DNA from: Bacteroidota bacterium
GTDB lineage: Bacteria > Bacteroidota > Bacteroidia > Chitinophagales > Chitinophagaceae
Reading direction: 5' to 3'
NCBI GenBank assembly: GCA_018268055.1
Contig: JAFDXF010000089.1
Location: forward strand, 62,001 to 126,000
DNA: 64,000 nt
Positions 44,754 through 54,859 of this stretch are shown piece by piece (position 1 is the stretch's first letter; the number at the start of each line of letters is the position of its first letter). The position numbers were made by a program, and so were the translations under genes. Under the pieces are notes generated by a model. That model had not been told where the DNA came from. It worked only from the letters and a program-made list of their open reading frames with translations, and made no database searches.

Positions 44754-45254
44754 ATGAGTGTAACGCAAATACTTTTTTGGTTTCTTTCAGTGATTGCATT
44801 GTTTGGTGCACTGATGGTGGTGACTGCCAAAAACCCGGTGTATAGTGTGCTTTGGCTGATTGCTACATTCTTTGCTATATCGGGACATTATATATTATTG
44901 AATGCACAGTTTCTGGCAGTGGTGAATATTATTGTTTATGCAGGGGCTATTATGGTGTTATTTCTATTTGTGATAATGTTGATGAATTTGAGCAAAGAAT
45001 CTGAACCACAAAAAAACAGGTGGTTGAAAATTGCCGGTGCTGTTGCCGGAGGATGCTTGCTATTGGTCTTGATAGCCGCATTAAAAGATGCAGATTTAAA
45101 GCAAAGTGAAGCAATGGTGAATGTGGGAAATATTGGATTAATTAAAAACTTGGGGAAAGAATTGTTTACTACTTATGTAATACCGTTTGAAATTAGCAGT
45201 GTACTATTCTTAAGCGCAATGGTAGGGGCAATTGTAATTGGAAAAAAAGATTAA
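44754..45254 (+). CDS. nuoJ: NADH dehydrogenase subunit J
   Basis: A 166-residue membrane subunit with five helices; NIIVYAGAIMVLFLFVIML is the conserved third helix containing a pi-bulge region. Confidence 0.96.
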   Translation: MSVTQILFWFLSVIALFGALMVVTAKNPVYSVLWLIATFFAISGHYILLNAQFLAVVNIIVYAGAIMVLFLFVIMLMNLSKESEPQKNRWLKIAGAVAGGCLLLVLIAALKDADLKQSEAMVNVGNIGLIKNLGKELFTTYVIPFEISSVLFLSAMVGAIVIGKKD

Positions 45255-45280
45255 TTATTAACAACCAAAACCAACAACGA

Positions 45281-45853
45281 ATGAAGAAATTAATTATCGG
45301 ATTGTTTGTGAGTTGTATGCTTTTGATACAATCGGCACAAGCGCAGATTGAAATCCCTCAGATTGATTTAAAAAATTTTAAAATTGAAAATCTTTTAGGA
45401 AAAGTATTGCAGGTAAAAAAAGGATGGGCACCACAATTTTTTTCCGGTAAAAGCAAAATTCCAAAGTTGAATATTGTGCAGCAGTTGTTGAATACAAAAA
45501 GGAATAATGATATCACTAAATTGTTCAATACATTTAAAACCGGCCGTTTGGTTTATAGAATTACCAACTATGCAGGTTCTGCTATTGCATTATATGGAGC
45601 AATTAAAAAAATAGCGGATAATAAAGATAGCGTGGTCAACAATGCTAAAACGTATTTGATTTCAGGGCTCGCCTCAATGTCTGTAGGAACGGTAGTGAAA
45701 TTATTGACAAAAGGAGCTTCTTACAAAGCTGTGGATTTGTTTGGCGGCGTCATTAAAAAGAAACTGATGGATATAATTTCATTTGATATTGGACCGGGTG
45801 TAAATTATATTGGTAAAACAAACTTTAAAGCCGGTTTATATTTAAAATTATAA
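45281..45853 (+). CDS. Exported hypothetical protein between nuoJ and nuoK
   Basis: A 190-residue protein with a signal peptide ending AQAQ (about residue 22), a basic and aliphatic middle, a possible amphipathic or membrane segment ([14 protein letters not shown]) and a glycine-rich end ([18 protein letters not shown]) that looks like a terminal beta strand. Not recognised. It lies 26 bases after nuoJ and 1 base before nuoK, so it is surely within the operon. No role in complex I is known to me. Confidence 0.75.
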   Translation: MKKLIIGLFVSCMLLIQSAQAQIEIPQIDLKNFKIENLLGKVLQVKKGWAPQFFSGKSKIPKLNIVQQLLNTKRNNDITKLFNTFKTGRLVYRITNYAGSAIALYGAIKKIADNKDSVVNNAKTYLISGLASMSVGTVVKLLTKGASYKAVDLFGGVIKKKLMDIISFDIGPGVNYIGKTNFKAGLYLKL

Positions 45854-45854
45854 A

Positions 45855-46190
45855 ATGCCGATTAACTATTACATATTTCTTTCTGTTGCATTATTCGCCA
45901 TTGGCGTTGTAGGCGTATTGACACGTCGCAATGCAATTATTGTATTTATGTGTATTGAACTTATGCTGAATGCTGTCAATCTATTATTGGTAGCATTTTC
46001 AAAAATGCATCATCTGAAAGCAGCGGCTTTGAATACTGCAACCAATGCAGGTTCAGATGGGCAATTATTTGTATTCTTTATTATGGTGGTGGCTGCAGCA
46101 GAGGTAAGTGTGGGTTTGGCTATTATTGTAATGATGTATCGAAATATTCACTCAGTGGATATTAATTTTTTAAATCGTTTAAAACATTGA
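45855..46190 (+). CDS. nuoK: NADH dehydrogenase subunit K
   Basis: A 111-residue membrane subunit with three helices; [19 protein letters not shown] carries the conserved membrane glutamate of the proton path. Confidence 0.96.
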   Translation: MPINYYIFLSVALFAIGVVGVLTRRNAIIVFMCIELMLNAVNLLLVAFSKMHHLKAAALNTATNAGSDGQLFVFFIMVVAAAEVSVGLAIIVMMYRNIHSVDINFLNRLKH

Positions 46191-46210
46191 TTTTGCTAAG
46201 ACATTAAATT

Positions 46211-48103
46211 ATGCAAAACGCTTTACATATCGCCTATTTAATTCCCTTACTACCGCTGATTGGTTTTCTGATTACCGGCTTGGGAAGAAATTATCTTTCA
46301 AAATCAACGACCGGTATCATTGGTTCTGCTACTGTATTGGCTTCATTTGCACTAAGCGTTTGGGTTTTTATGCAAGTGAAAGGAGGAAACACCTTTACAG
46401 CAGATTATTTTAATTTTATTTCAGTTGGAAATGTTACTATTCCATTTGCTTTTAAAATAGATCAACTCTCTTCATTATTCCTTTTAGTGGTTACAGGAGT
46501 GAGTTTTATCATTCATGTTTACTCGACTGCGTACATGCATGAAGAAAATCAGGCTCAGTTTGGCAGATATTTTTCTTTTCTGAATCTGTTTGTATTCTTT
46601 ATGCTGATATTAGTGCTGGGTGCCAACTATATTATTATGTTCATTGGTTGGGAGGGCGTAGGTTTATGTTCTTATTTATTGATTGGATATTGGTTCAAGA
46701 ACAAACAGTACAACAAAGCGGCTGATAAGGCATTTATCATGAACCGTATTGGCGACTTTGCTTTTTTGATTGCATTGTTTTGGCTAATCAGTAAAATAAA
46801 TACTGTTGGGTATGATGAAACATTTGCAGCAGCAGCAGCCGGTAAGTTAAGTGCAACAGATATTACTGTTATTACATTATTACTTTTTATCGGTGCAACA
46901 GGAAAGAGCGCACAGATTCCCTTATACACATGGCTACCGGATGCAATGGCCGGTCCTACACCGGTTTCAGCATTAATCCACGCTGCTACAATGGTGACGG
47001 CAGGTATCTATATGATTGCAAGGAGCAACGTACTTTATTCGCTTTCAGAAATATCTATGAATGTAGTAGCCATTACCGGATTAGTTACGGCAATTCTTGC
47101 CGCTACCATTGCATTGAAACAAAATGATATTAAAAAAGTTCTTGCTTACTCTACAGTGAGTCAGTTGGGCTATATGTTTTTAGCTTTGGGTGTAGGCGCA
47201 TATTCTGCAGGTGTATTTCACGTGATGACACACGCATTCTTCAAGGCATTATTGTTCCTTGCCGCAGGAAGTGTTATACATGCTATGAGTGGCGAGCAAG
47301 ATATTCGTAAAATGGGCGGGCTGAGTAAAAAAATAAAAATTACCTACATCACTTTTCTGATAGGAACGTTAGCCATTTCCGGCATCCCGCCATTGAGTGG
47401 ATTCTTTTCTAAAGATGAAATTTTATTGGCGACTTTTATTAAGAGCCCGATACTTTATGGTGTTGCTTTGTTTGGTGCGTTGCTCACTGCTTTTTATATG
47501 TTCCGATTATTGTTTATTACTTTCTTCGGTTCATTCAGAGGTACGGAAGAGCAGCAACATCATATTCACGAGAGCCCTGCTGCAATGACGTTCCCATTGA
47601 TCGCATTGGCGATTCTTTCTGTAGTAGGAGGCCTTGTTGGTATTCCGGAAGCCATTTCCGAAGGTGGAAATAAAATCGGAGCATTTCTATCACCGGTTAT
47701 TACTTCAGAGCATCCTCATCATGTTGCATCATCTACTGAATTTACATTGATGACAATTTCTACAGTATTAGTTATTGGTGCAATATTGCTTGCTTGGTTT
47801 ATGTTTAAAAATTACAAAGCGAAAGAAGCAGTTGGCTTGGGTAAGGTATTGGAAAATAAATGGTATGTAGATGAGTTGTACAATACTGTTTTTGTGAAAC
47901 CAACAAAAGCGCTTGGCGTATTTCTGAAAAATGTTGTAGAAAAATCAGGTATCGATGGCGTAGTAAATGGTGTTGGCAGATTAGTGCAGTATGGTGGCAG
48001 ACAAATGCGATTGTTACAAGGTGGCCAGGTAGGCAGTTATATATTGCTGATGGTACTGAGTATGGTAATAATTTTTGTAATTCAATTCTTTTTGAGAAAA
48101 TAA
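46211..48103 (+). CDS. nuoL: NADH dehydrogenase subunit L
   Basis: A 630-residue antiporter-like proton-pumping subunit. FIGWEGVGLCSYLLIGYW, PLYTWLPDAMAGPTPVSALIHAATM and HAFFKALLFLAAGS are conserved, and the C-terminal lateral helix region is present. It is followed with no gap by nuoM. Confidence 0.97.
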   Translation: MQNALHIAYLIPLLPLIGFLITGLGRNYLSKSTTGIIGSATVLASFALSVWVFMQVKGGNTFTADYFNFISVGNVTIPFAFKIDQLSSLFLLVVTGVSFIIHVYSTAYMHEENQAQFGRYFSFLNLFVFFMLILVLGANYIIMFIGWEGVGLCSYLLIGYWFKNKQYNKAADKAFIMNRIGDFAFLIALFWLISKINTVGYDETFAAAAAGKLSATDITVITLLLFIGATGKSAQIPLYTWLPDAMAGPTPVSALIHAATMVTAGIYMIARSNVLYSLSEISMNVVAITGLVTAILAATIALKQNDIKKVLAYSTVSQLGYMFLALGVGAYSAGVFHVMTHAFFKALLFLAAGSVIHAMSGEQDIRKMGGLSKKIKITYITFLIGTLAISGIPPLSGFFSKDEILLATFIKSPILYGVALFGALLTAFYMFRLLFITFFGSFRGTEEQQHHIHESPAAMTFPLIALAILSVVGGLVGIPEAISEGGNKIGAFLSPVITSEHPHHVASSTEFTLMTISTVLVIGAILLAWFMFKNYKAKEAVGLGKVLENKWYVDELYNTVFVKPTKALGVFLKNVVEKSGIDGVVNGVGRLVQYGGRQMRLLQGGQVGSYILLMVLSMVIIFVIQFFLRK

Positions 48104-49594
48104 ATGATAGCTGTTTTATTGATAGTAATCCCTTTGGTTACCGGCATTGCTGCTTTTTTTATTCAGAATGAAAAAACGGTAAGAGCTTGGTCATTGTTTG
48201 CATCGCTGGCTGTATTAGCAGCATCATTATTTGGTTTATTTCTTTCGGGCAATAACCAATGGCTGGAATATAACCATGAGTGGCTGCAGGTAATGGGTAG
48301 CAGTTTTGCACTCAAGTTAGATGCAATGGGTCAGATATTATGTCTGCTTAATGCATTGGCTTATGTATTAATTTTTATTGCTACGTGGAATAGATCGTAT
48401 GAAAAAGCAAACAGATTTTTCGGATTGATGTTACTCACACAAGCCGGAATGATGGGGGTTTTTTTGGCAATGGATGCCATGTTATTTTATTTCTTCTGGG
48501 AATTAGCATTGATACCGATTTATTTTATTTGCTCACGATGGGGCGGAGAAAGAAGAATAGCCGCCACGTTCAAATTCTTTATTTACACATTTGTAGGTTC
48601 ACTACTGATGTTGATTGGTATTATTTATCTACAATCCAAAACGCCCGATCACAGTTTCAGTATCAGTTCCTTTTATCATCTGAATCAAACACTGAGTGGC
48701 AAAGAGCAGTCATTTTTATTTTGGCTTTTCTTTATTGCTTTTGCAGTAAAGATGCCCATATTCCCATTTCATACATGGCAGCCTGAAACCTATCAGCAAT
48801 CTACCCCTGCCGGTACGATGGTGCTGAGTGCCATTATGGTAAAAATGGGTGTACTGGGTGTAATTCGTTGGTTGATGCCGGTACTTTCAATCGGTGCCGA
48901 AACATGGAGTTATACAGTAATCCCTCTGGCGCTAATTGGAATTATATATGCATCATTAATTGCATATCGTTCGGATGATATTAAGAAGCTCATTGCCTAT
49001 TCATCTATCGCACACATAGGTTTGATGTTTGTTGCGGTGTTTGCCGTAAATCAAATTGCAATGCAAGGCGTTATTATTCAAATGTTCAATCACGGTATTA
49101 ATGTGTTGGGCCTTTGGATAGTAGTAGAGTTAATAGAACGAAAAACAGGTATATCAAAAATTTCTGAATTGGGAGGTTTGGCACAGAAAGCTCCATCAAT
49201 GACTATATTCTTTGTAATCATCGCATTGGCGAGTGTGGCATTACCACTGACGAATGGTTTTGTCGGAGAGTTTTTAATGCTTACGGGTATTATGCGCATC
49301 CATTCGCAATATTATTTGTGGTTTACAGCATTTGCAGGCGCGGGAATTATCTTGGGGGCTATTTATACTTTGCGTATGATTACAAAAATATTTTACGGCG
49401 AAGTAAAAGAGGCAGTAACTAATATTACAGACATTCGCTGGAATGAAAAATTAGTATTAGGAGTGATTGTAGTATTGATTTTCTGGTGGGGTATTTATCC
49501 GCAATCAATCTTAAATTTCACTTCAGAATTTTCAAAAGAAATAGTTGACAAAATAAATATCTTACAATTTTTACCAAGTAAGACAGGATTATGA
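48104..49594 (+). CDS. nuoM: NADH dehydrogenase subunit M
   Basis: A 496-residue antiporter-like subunit with about 14 helices. FFWELALIPIYFIC and KMPIFPFHTWQPETYQQSTP are typical. It overlaps nuoN by 4 bases. Confidence 0.96.
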   Translation: MIAVLLIVIPLVTGIAAFFIQNEKTVRAWSLFASLAVLAASLFGLFLSGNNQWLEYNHEWLQVMGSSFALKLDAMGQILCLLNALAYVLIFIATWNRSYEKANRFFGLMLLTQAGMMGVFLAMDAMLFYFFWELALIPIYFICSRWGGERRIAATFKFFIYTFVGSLLMLIGIIYLQSKTPDHSFSISSFYHLNQTLSGKEQSFLFWLFFIAFAVKMPIFPFHTWQPETYQQSTPAGTMVLSAIMVKMGVLGVIRWLMPVLSIGAETWSYTVIPLALIGIIYASLIAYRSDDIKKLIAYSSIAHIGLMFVAVFAVNQIAMQGVIIQMFNHGINVLGLWIVVELIERKTGISKISELGGLAQKAPSMTIFFVIIALASVALPLTNGFVGEFLMLTGIMRIHSQYYLWFTAFAGAGIILGAIYTLRMITKIFYGEVKEAVTNITDIRWNEKLVLGVIVVLIFWWGIYPQSILNFTSEFSKEIVDKINILQFLPSKTGL

Positions 49595-50976
49595 ATGCAT
49601 TGATATTATCGGCAATATTGGGAGTAGTAATGATGTTCAGCGGCTTATGGCTGAAACAGAAAAGCATTGTACGCAGTCTGGCAATTGCAGGAGTATTACT
49701 ACTGCTTTTGGTAAATGTTTTGGAAACAAGCGGTATCGTACTGTTTAAGTTTGATTGGAATGGAATGCTTCATTTTGATCGGTTCTCACTTTTGTTCAAC
49801 AGTATTGTATTTGCAATCACGCTTTTGTATTTTATTTTATCATCTAAGGATATGGAGAAAGTAGGCATTAACTATGCCGAATATTTTGCTTTGATATTCT
49901 TTATTCTTTGTGGTATTGTTTTAGCCGTTTCATTTAAGTCGTTGTTGATTTTATTCTTAGGTATAGAAATAATGTCTATTCCGATGTACATACTCACCGG
50001 CGCAGAAAAGCGAAACCTGAAAAGCAACGAAGCGTCATTAAAATATTTCTTACAAGGTGCATTTTCTACTGGTATAATGCTGATGGGAATTGCATTTATT
50101 TATGGCGATAAAGGAAGTTTTCAGTTAGATGCTATTGCTCCATTGAATGGTATTCCTTCTGCTTTATTAGTTTCAGGAATGTTATTAATGTTGTTTGCAA
50201 TGTCTTTCAAGTCTTCAGTTGCTCCATTCCATTTCTGGGCACCGGATGTTTATGATGGTGCACCTACCGTATTTGCATCTTTTATGGCAACGCTTGTAAA
50301 AGGCGCTGTCTTTGTTGCATTCATTCGCTTGTTTGATAATGCCTTCGGTGAAATGCAAAAAAGTAGTTGGCAATTAATCATTGGATTATTGACGGTGGTG
50401 ACACTTATTATCGGAAACATCACTGCTGTTTTTCAACAGAGTGTAAAAAGAATGTTGGCTTATTCAAGTATTGCACAGGCGGGCTTTATGCTACTGTCTA
50501 TCTATGCAATGAATACAGATGGTAAGTTGGGCTTGTTGTTGTATGTAGCAGCGTATAGCCTTGCAACAATTGGCATATTCGCTGTATTGGCCAAAATGAA
50601 AGATTATACATTTGAAGGATTTAATGGATTGGCAGAGCAGCAACCGGTTGTAGCTTTTTCCATCACGATTTTTATTTTGTCTCTTGCCGGAGTTCCACTT
50701 ACTGCTGGTTTTCTTTCTAAATTTTTAATGCTCAAGGCCGCATTATTATCCGGCAGCAATACAATGTGGTTAGTCATCATTGCCGTGCTTATGGCAGCCG
50801 TAAGTGTTTATTATTATTTCCGTGTCATTCAAGCCATGTATTTTAAAAAGGCGGAATCTGCTGCAGCTATTGTTTCTGTAAGCCCTGTATTTAAGTGGAC
50901 ATTGCTCTTAATGGCTGCACTGTTAATCGCATTAGGGTTATTCCCCAATTTGCTTTTTGGTTTTTATTATTTCTAA
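49591..50976 (+). CDS. nuoN: NADH dehydrogenase subunit N
   Basis: A 461-residue antiporter-like subunit: GIEIMSIPMYILTGAEKR, SSVAPFHFWAPDVYDGAPT and VKRMLAYSSIAQAGFML are diagnostic. Last gene of complex I. The next gene follows after 55 bases on the same strand. Confidence 0.96.
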   Translation: MNALILSAILGVVMMFSGLWLKQKSIVRSLAIAGVLLLLLVNVLETSGIVLFKFDWNGMLHFDRFSLLFNSIVFAITLLYFILSSKDMEKVGINYAEYFALIFFILCGIVLAVSFKSLLILFLGIEIMSIPMYILTGAEKRNLKSNEASLKYFLQGAFSTGIMLMGIAFIYGDKGSFQLDAIAPLNGIPSALLVSGMLLMLFAMSFKSSVAPFHFWAPDVYDGAPTVFASFMATLVKGAVFVAFIRLFDNAFGEMQKSSWQLIIGLLTVVTLIIGNITAVFQQSVKRMLAYSSIAQAGFMLLSIYAMNTDGKLGLLLYVAAYSLATIGIFAVLAKMKDYTFEGFNGLAEQQPVVAFSITIFILSLAGVPLTAGFLSKFLMLKAALLSGSNTMWLVIIAVLMAAVSVYYYFRVIQAMYFKKAESAAAIVSVSPVFKWTLLLMAALLIALGLFPNLLFGFYYF

Positions 50977-51031
50977 TCAGAAAAGGCTATTGATTACCTT
51001 TACTTGATTGAAATATTGACGTAGCAATTAA

Positions 51032-52312
51032 ATGAAATTTTCAGATAATTTATCATTGGCTTTTCGATCTGTTCGCAGTAATAAATTGAGAACAGGGCTT
51101 ACCGTTGCAATTATAGCATTCGGTATTATGGCTTTGGTTGGAATTATAACAGCCATTAAAGCTATGAATCAAAAATTTTCAGAAAGCTTTTCTACAATGG
51201 GTGCAAATGCATTCACTGTTCGTTACAAACAAAGAACTATTCGTATCGGTGGAAATAGTAACAATCAGAATATAAAACTTTCAAAGCAAGGTGCCAGAAA
51301 AGAAAAAACATCCAGCTTAGATAAAATAATAACCAAGCAAGAAGCAGAAATGTTTGTACGGAATTATAATTTCCCTTCAACCAAAAGTATATCCATTTTT
51401 GGAAACAGAAATAATATGCTTTCTTATCAAAATAGAAAGACGAATCCGAATGTAATGATGTTTGGAGGCGATGAAAATTATTTATTACTCAATGGGTATA
51501 AAATAATGTATGGAAGAGATATCAAACGCACAGATGTTCAGTCGTCTGGCAATGTTTGTATCCTAGGTTATGATATAGCAAATAGTTTATTTCAAGAAGG
51601 CATGGATAGAGCAGTAAATGCCATTGTGCGCATCAATGGAGTACCCTACAGAGTGCTTGGTGTAATGGAGAGCAGAGGGAGTTCTTTTGGATTCAGTAGA
51701 GACAATGTGGTGATTACCACTTATGAAAATGTTGAAAGAAATTTCCCTTCCGGATTTTCTTATGTCATAGCAATAATGACGAATGATGTGCGCAAGGTGA
51801 ATGTAGCAATGGGAGAGGCCGAAGGAACTTTTCGTGCCATTAGAAAATTAGCCGTTACGGAGGAAGATAATTTTGTTTTGGACAGGAGTGATAGTGTGGC
51901 AGAGAAGGCGATGAACATACTGGGCTTTTTTACGCTTTCAGTTATTTTTATTGGATTTATTACATTGATTGGATCAGCTATAGCATTGATGAATATTATG
52001 TTGGTCTCAGTATCTGAGCGCACAAGAGAAGTAGGGTTGGTAAAAGCAATTGGTGGTAAGGGAAAATCTATAAAAAGTCAATTCTTAATTGAATCGGTAA
52101 TAATCAGTCTTTTGGGTGCATTTTTTGGAATCATATTAGGAATTTTATTCGGAAATAGCGCATCTGCCTTATTCCATACTGGATTTATTGTGCCTTGGGA
52201 TTGGGTTGTTTTGGGAATAATAATATGCACAATAGTCGGCTTGCTTGCAGGCATTTATCCTGCCCTAAAAGCAGGAAGACTGAACCCTATAGAAGCACTT
52301 CGTTATGAGTAA
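51032..52312 (+). CDS. MacB/FtsX-type ABC transporter permease
   Basis: A 426-residue permease with an N-terminal helix (about 22-45), an exported MacB-like core domain (about 50-280) and three C-terminal helices ending in GIYPALKAGRLNPIEALRYE, the usual end of this family. Such mechanotransmission permeases export peptides, lipoproteins or antibiotics. No ATPase gene adjoins it, so its partner lies elsewhere. The core contains an unusually basic loop (residues 65-105). Confidence 0.9.
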   Translation: MKFSDNLSLAFRSVRSNKLRTGLTVAIIAFGIMALVGIITAIKAMNQKFSESFSTMGANAFTVRYKQRTIRIGGNSNNQNIKLSKQGARKEKTSSLDKIITKQEAEMFVRNYNFPSTKSISIFGNRNNMLSYQNRKTNPNVMMFGGDENYLLLNGYKIMYGRDIKRTDVQSSGNVCILGYDIANSLFQEGMDRAVNAIVRINGVPYRVLGVMESRGSSFGFSRDNVVITTYENVERNFPSGFSYVIAIMTNDVRKVNVAMGEAEGTFRAIRKLAVTEEDNFVLDRSDSVAEKAMNILGFFTLSVIFIGFITLIGSAIALMNIMLVSVSERTREVGLVKAIGGKGKSIKSQFLIESVIISLLGAFFGIILGILFGNSASALFHTGFIVPWDWVVLGIIICTIVGLLAGIYPALKAGRLNPIEALRYE

Positions 52313-52383
52313 GGAAATGTATAGGTGCTGATCCAAACAACCGTTTGCCTCTTAAATTATTTTTTAAAAAATATTATTTGAAA

Positions 52384-52412
52384 TTGCATCAAATTAAAAA
52401 TTCCTTATCTTG
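52384..52412 (+). promoter_or_regulatory. Probable promoter of the exbB operon
   Basis: TTG (52384-52386), 19 bases, then TATCTTG (52406-52412), close to the Bacteroidota -33/-7 pattern. It would give a leader of about 110 bases. The 217-base spacer holds nothing else I recognise. Confidence 0.35.
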
Positions 52413-52529
52413 AAGCCCCTTTCCAAAAAAATGATGAAAGGAAAAATTTATTTAAAAATTTTTTCATAGCATTGTGGCTTCGGATTAAGGAAACGAGTTA
52501 TAAAATTTTTAAAACTAAAAAACAAAAAA

Positions 52530-53390
52530 ATGGCAGAAATTAAACCAACTGCAACAGCTTCAGTGAAGGCAACATCTGTTCAACCCAAGAAGAGTGGCAA
52601 TGCAATTTCATGGCTTGCTCCAATTATTTGTCTAATCGCAGGTTACGCTATTTGGCGTTATATCTTCGGAAATCCGGATGGATTTGAAGTAAAAGGAACC
52701 GGTTGGTTCTGGCCAAAACACGATAAACCAAAAGGTGCGTTGAATGGTATTTACATGGGAGGTATCATTGTACCAATCCTTGTAGGTATGTTTTTAATGG
52801 TGGTTACTTTCTCTATTGAGCGCTATATGACTATTCGCAAGGCTTTAGGTAGCGGCTCTATTTCTGACTTTATCAGAAAAGTACAATACCAATTAGCTAA
52901 CCGTAATGTGGACGCTGCCTTGGCTGAGTGCGATAAGCAGAAAGGATCAGTGGGTAATGTAATGAAAGCTGGTCTTCGTCGCTACAAAGAAATGATTAAT
53001 GATGGTTCATTAAATACAGAACAAAAAGTTATTTCTATTCAAAAAGAAGTAGAAGAAGCAACTGCATTAGAATTACCAATGCTACAAAAGAATTTGGTAT
53101 TCTTATCTACGATTACATCAGTAGGTACTCTCGTAGCCTTGTTAGGTACGGTTATGGGTATGATTCGTTCATTCAGTGCCTTAGGTAGCGAAGGTGGTGG
53201 TGGTGCAGGAGCATCTGCTCTTGCTGTTGGTATCTCAGAAGCCTTGTATAACACGGCATTGGGTATCGGTACTTCTGCTGTAGCATTGATTATGTACAAC
53301 ATATTTACAACTAAAATTGATTCTATTACACACGGTATTGATGAATCAGGTTTTACATTAACTCAAAGTTTTGCATCTCTTTATAAATAA
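52530..53390 (+). CDS. exbB: ExbB/TolQ/MotA-type proton channel subunit
   Basis: A 286-residue membrane protein with four hydrophobic segments: one near the N terminus (28-46), then 78-100, 190-212 and 235-260, the last three being the usual ExbB core with LGTVMGMIRSFSALG. It uses the proton gradient to energise TonB for outer-membrane import. First gene of a four-gene operon with two exbD genes and tonB. Confidence 0.93.
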   Translation: MAEIKPTATASVKATSVQPKKSGNAISWLAPIICLIAGYAIWRYIFGNPDGFEVKGTGWFWPKHDKPKGALNGIYMGGIIVPILVGMFLMVVTFSIERYMTIRKALGSGSISDFIRKVQYQLANRNVDAALAECDKQKGSVGNVMKAGLRRYKEMINDGSLNTEQKVISIQKEVEEATALELPMLQKNLVFLSTITSVGTLVALLGTVMGMIRSFSALGSEGGGGAGASALAVGISEALYNTALGIGTSAVALIMYNIFTTKIDSITHGIDESGFTLTQSFASLYK

Positions 53391-53445
53391 GAGCTAAAAA
53401 CTTTATGGAAACCTGTAAACATTTTATCTAAGTAAAAAATAGACA

Positions 53446-54123
53446 ATGGCAAGTGTAAAAATTCAAAAGAAAAGTACGGATACAGATATGACGCCCTTTG
53501 TGGACATCGCATTTCTGATTCTTACTTTTTTTATCATGGCGACTAAGTTTAAGCCACAGGAGCCGGTAGAAGCACAGATCCCAAGTTCTGTATCTTCCGA
53601 AGAGCTTCCTGAGAATGATGCGGTGATGGTTTTGATAGATTCAACGAATAGAGTATTCTTTTCCGTTTTATCAGAAAAAGACAAAACAGTACCCGATCAA
53701 ATAATTACTAAGGTAAATGAGCTTCGTTCTCTTAATTTGACACCCGCTGAAATTCAAAATTTCAGAAAAACTACTGCAGTAGGTGTACCTTTTTCAAAAT
53801 TAGGCGCATTATTAGATACAGATCCTATGGAGCAAAATGCTGGAGCCGGACAGCCCGGTATTCCTGTGCTAGACTCTACGGATAATCAGCTACAAACATG
53901 GATACGTGCTGCTAAGGAAGTATATGCCGGAATGGGAAAAGGATTGAAATATCTAGTTAAAGGCGATGGTGCTGCGAAATACCCAACTATTGAAGCGGTA
54001 ATTAGTGCATTTAAGAAGAACGATCAAATGAAATTTAACTTAGTAACTTCTTTGGAAACAGCGCCTCCGGGCTCGGCACTGGATTTATTAAACAGACGTT
54101 TGCCTGTAACAGACGCAAAATAA
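53446..54123 (+). CDS. exbD: ExbD-family protein 1
   Basis: A 225-residue protein with one membrane helix (DMTPFVDIAFLILTFFIM) in which the aspartate of PFVD is the proton-relay residue, and a long periplasmic domain. Two ExbD genes in a row are typical for this phylum; this is the longer one. Confidence 0.92.
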   Translation: MASVKIQKKSTDTDMTPFVDIAFLILTFFIMATKFKPQEPVEAQIPSSVSSEELPENDAVMVLIDSTNRVFFSVLSEKDKTVPDQIITKVNELRSLNLTPAEIQNFRKTTAVGVPFSKLGALLDTDPMEQNAGAGQPGIPVLDSTDNQLQTWIRAAKEVYAGMGKGLKYLVKGDGAAKYPTIEAVISAFKKNDQMKFNLVTSLETAPPGSALDLLNRRLPVTDAK

Positions 54124-54156
54124 AATTATTATCTAACAAACTAATTAACTCAAACT

Positions 54157-54801
54157 ATGGCTAGTATAGATACCGGTGGTGGCGATAGCGGCAAAAAGGG
54201 GCCTGGAGTAAAAAAAGCAAAAAAACTATCTACGAGAGTGGATATGACACCCATGGTGGACTTGGGTTTTTTGCTGATTACTTTCTTCATCTTCACAGCT
54301 ACTATGAGTACTCCAAAGGCAATGAACCTTCTGATGCCAAAGGATGTAAACGATCCTAAAAAGCAAAATGAAGCAAAAGAGTCAGGAGCGCTTACTATAA
54401 TGTTGGGCAAAGGCGATATGATTTATTATTACTTTGGTCAGCTAAAAGTAGATGCCGGTGAAAACAATTTTAAGCAAACTACTTTTAAGGGAATCAGACA
54501 AATCATCATCGACAAAAGAAAAGATGTAATGTCACGCTATACTCCTGATGCAGACGATTCCAGATGTAAGGATATGCAAGAAACTGCCAAGAAGAAAGGT
54601 GATCCAGATTGGCAAAATGCTTGTTTGGATAAAGACTTTGTAGTGATTATAAAACCTGACCCTGACTCCAACTACAAGAACATGGTTGATATACTGGATG
54701 AGATGACCATCAATCAGGTAAAGACCTATGCAATTGTACAAATTCTACCTCAGGAATATGACTTGATTAAAGCTACAGAACAAAGTAGTGGAATAAAATA
54801 A
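54157..54801 (+). CDS. exbD: ExbD-family protein 2
   Basis: A 214-residue protein with the same plan: a short Gly/Lys-rich start, the helix VDMTPMVDLGFLLITFFIF with the relay aspartate, then a periplasmic domain containing two cysteines (Cys147 region KDMQ and ACLD) that could form a disulfide. Confidence 0.92.
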   Translation: MASIDTGGGDSGKKGPGVKKAKKLSTRVDMTPMVDLGFLLITFFIFTATMSTPKAMNLLMPKDVNDPKKQNEAKESGALTIMLGKGDMIYYYFGQLKVDAGENNFKQTTFKGIRQIIIDKRKDVMSRYTPDADDSRCKDMQETAKKKGDPDWQNACLDKDFVVIIKPDPDSNYKNMVDILDEMTINQVKTYAIVQILPQEYDLIKATEQSSGIK

Positions 54802-54859
54802 ATGCTGATTTGAGTGTGGAAATACTCAATAAATGCATCTTAAAAAAAAGCATAATTAA

